From Prorocentrum cordatum (Eukaryota; Sar; Dinophyceae; Prorocentrales; Prorocentraceae), in contig CAUYUJ010004732.1 in NCBI GenBank assembly GCA_963575745.1, positions 1 to 25,000 of the forward strand: 25,000 nt of DNA. The letters are read 5' to 3'. Position 1 is the stretch's first letter. Each line of letters opens with the position of its first letter. Shown here piece by piece: positions 24,403 to 25,000 of this stretch. The notes below the pieces were generated by a model. It did no database searches, was not told where the DNA came from, and worked only from the letters and a program-made list of their open reading frames with translations. The translations under genes were made by a program, and so were the position numbers.

Positions 24403-25000
24403 TACTTTGTTGGCCACGCCCGAGAGTTTCGCCCGCTTGGAGGTGGAGGAAGGTGTTGAACTGTATGAGGCCTCTCTCGACGTGGACAATTGTTTCCACA
24501 GAATAGGTATAGACAGCGACTTGGGCGATTACTTCTGCCTGCCCCCCGTTCGAGCACGAGAGCTAGGGCTTGCGCATGTTCGGGGACGGGAGATTCCTGG
24601 AGACGGTCTTGTGTGGGCCGCCATGGCCGTGCTCCCCATGGGCTTTTCTTTGTCAGTCTTCTGGGCCCAGCGTATCAATACCCGCTTGGTAAGGGAGGCG
24701 TCTGGGATGGAAAGCTCCGCGGCGGTGGAGGACAGGGGGGGCGGCCTCGCCATAGGTAAGAACTCCGCGCCCGTCTTTTACGCGCATGTGGACAACGTGG
24801 GGGTCTTGGGAGCTGACAAGAAAGAGGTCCAGAAGTCCCTGGGTAACATCAGAAACGCTCTTAACGCTAACAAGATGCAGTGCCACGAAGTTCAGGAGGC
24901 CGGGCAGGTTAGGGATGCTCTTGGGATCGAGTTCAATGGGAAGCTAAAGTGTTTCAGGCCTTCGGGAAAGCGATACTGGAAGATTCGTTTGACTCTGGAG
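24299..25000 (+). CDS. Reverse transcriptase domain of second retroelement (partial)
   Basis: Open from PKEIATPFFVRKKDGG to the last base of the window with no stop. RT blocks in order: fingers (FFVRKKDGG, then LIIDARRTNQLF), motif A SLDVDNCFHRIGI with its aspartate at 24479-24481, motif B WAAMAVLPMGFSLSVFW, motif C YAHVDNVGVLG at 24779-24811, then a connection-like region (DALGIEFNGKLKCF). In canonical RTs motif C is YxDD; here it is HVDN, keeping the first aspartate (24791-24793) and replacing the second with asparagine (24794-24796). I recall YxDN-type RTs in dinoflagellate sequences, so this may be a family trait rather than damage, but cannot confirm it here. No own start codon: it joins ORF2 by a +1 shift. 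Confidence 0.82.

Larger units (their letters stand above)
22030..25000 (+). mobile_element. Second retroelement (RT with HVDN motif C), 5' part
   Basis: Complex sequence starts after the TCC tract and holds two overlapping ORFs plus an RT frame continuing to the window end. Its RT differs strongly from the RLE element's: it has IATPFFVRKKDG and LIIDARRTN fingers, a PMGFS motif B and VDN in motif C, the style of LTR/DIRS-like rather than LINE RTs. No LTR is visible at the 5' side. The 3' part (RNase H, integrase or tyrosine recombinase, terminal repeats) is outside the window, so the class remains open. Left boundary inferred. Confidence 0.7.

Overview
The window looks like nuclear DNA of a repeat-rich, GC-rich protist, most likely a dinoflagellate (Prorocentrum or Symbiodiniaceae type). 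The basis is the style of the two retroelements, the abundance of GAC/TCC triplet tracts, and the many degenerate minisatellites with no recognisable host gene. I saw no tRNA, rRNA, bacterial operon, CRISPR array or convincing spliced-leader sequence. The species assignment is an inference; nothing in the sequence is diagnostic.

Layout. (1) About 121-4604, minus strand: a nearly full-length non-LTR retrotransposon with an N-terminal CX2C...HX2C finger, a reverse transcriptase (RT) with an intact YLDD box, and a C-terminal CCHC knuckle plus restriction-like endonuclease (RLE). It is split by three frame changes, and (GGA)n (written TCC on the plus strand) abuts both ends. (2) 4746-14900: a patchwork of micro- and minisatellites (GTC, GGGAACC, GAGATCGATTGT, 72-bp, 42-bp, 102-bp, CTTGGG-type, GAC, 12-bp CCCACCACTGTC) with short low-copy stretches between them and no convincing gene. 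It contains a 1.1-kb inverted-repeat structure at 12234-13397. (3) 14950-19489: a cluster of foldback (hairpin) elements. One ~185-bp family has two full copies and one truncated copy; two different hairpins sit back to back at 15724-16038; a 768-bp element has ~39-bp terminal inverted repeats. They are mixed with a 29-bp minisatellite and a segmental duplication. (4) 19675-21893: a 2.2-kb GAC-based triplet satellite that keeps all frames open without being a gene. (5) 22030-25000, plus strand: the 5' part of a second retroelement of a different family, with ORF1 (Cys-rich, hydrophobic segment), then ORF2 with an RT whose motif C reads HVDN instead of xxDD. It runs off the window end.

How the parts relate. 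The only protein-coding content I can defend belongs to the two retroelements. The hairpin elements carry no protein and, if mobile, would need machinery supplied in trans. The most interesting signals are the hairpin cluster (including one paired base substitution that preserves a stem), the placement of the RLE retroelement between GGA microsatellites, and the fact that the clearest frame changes in both retroelements run in the same (+1) direction. Almost all other long open frames are by-products of stop-free triplet repeats.
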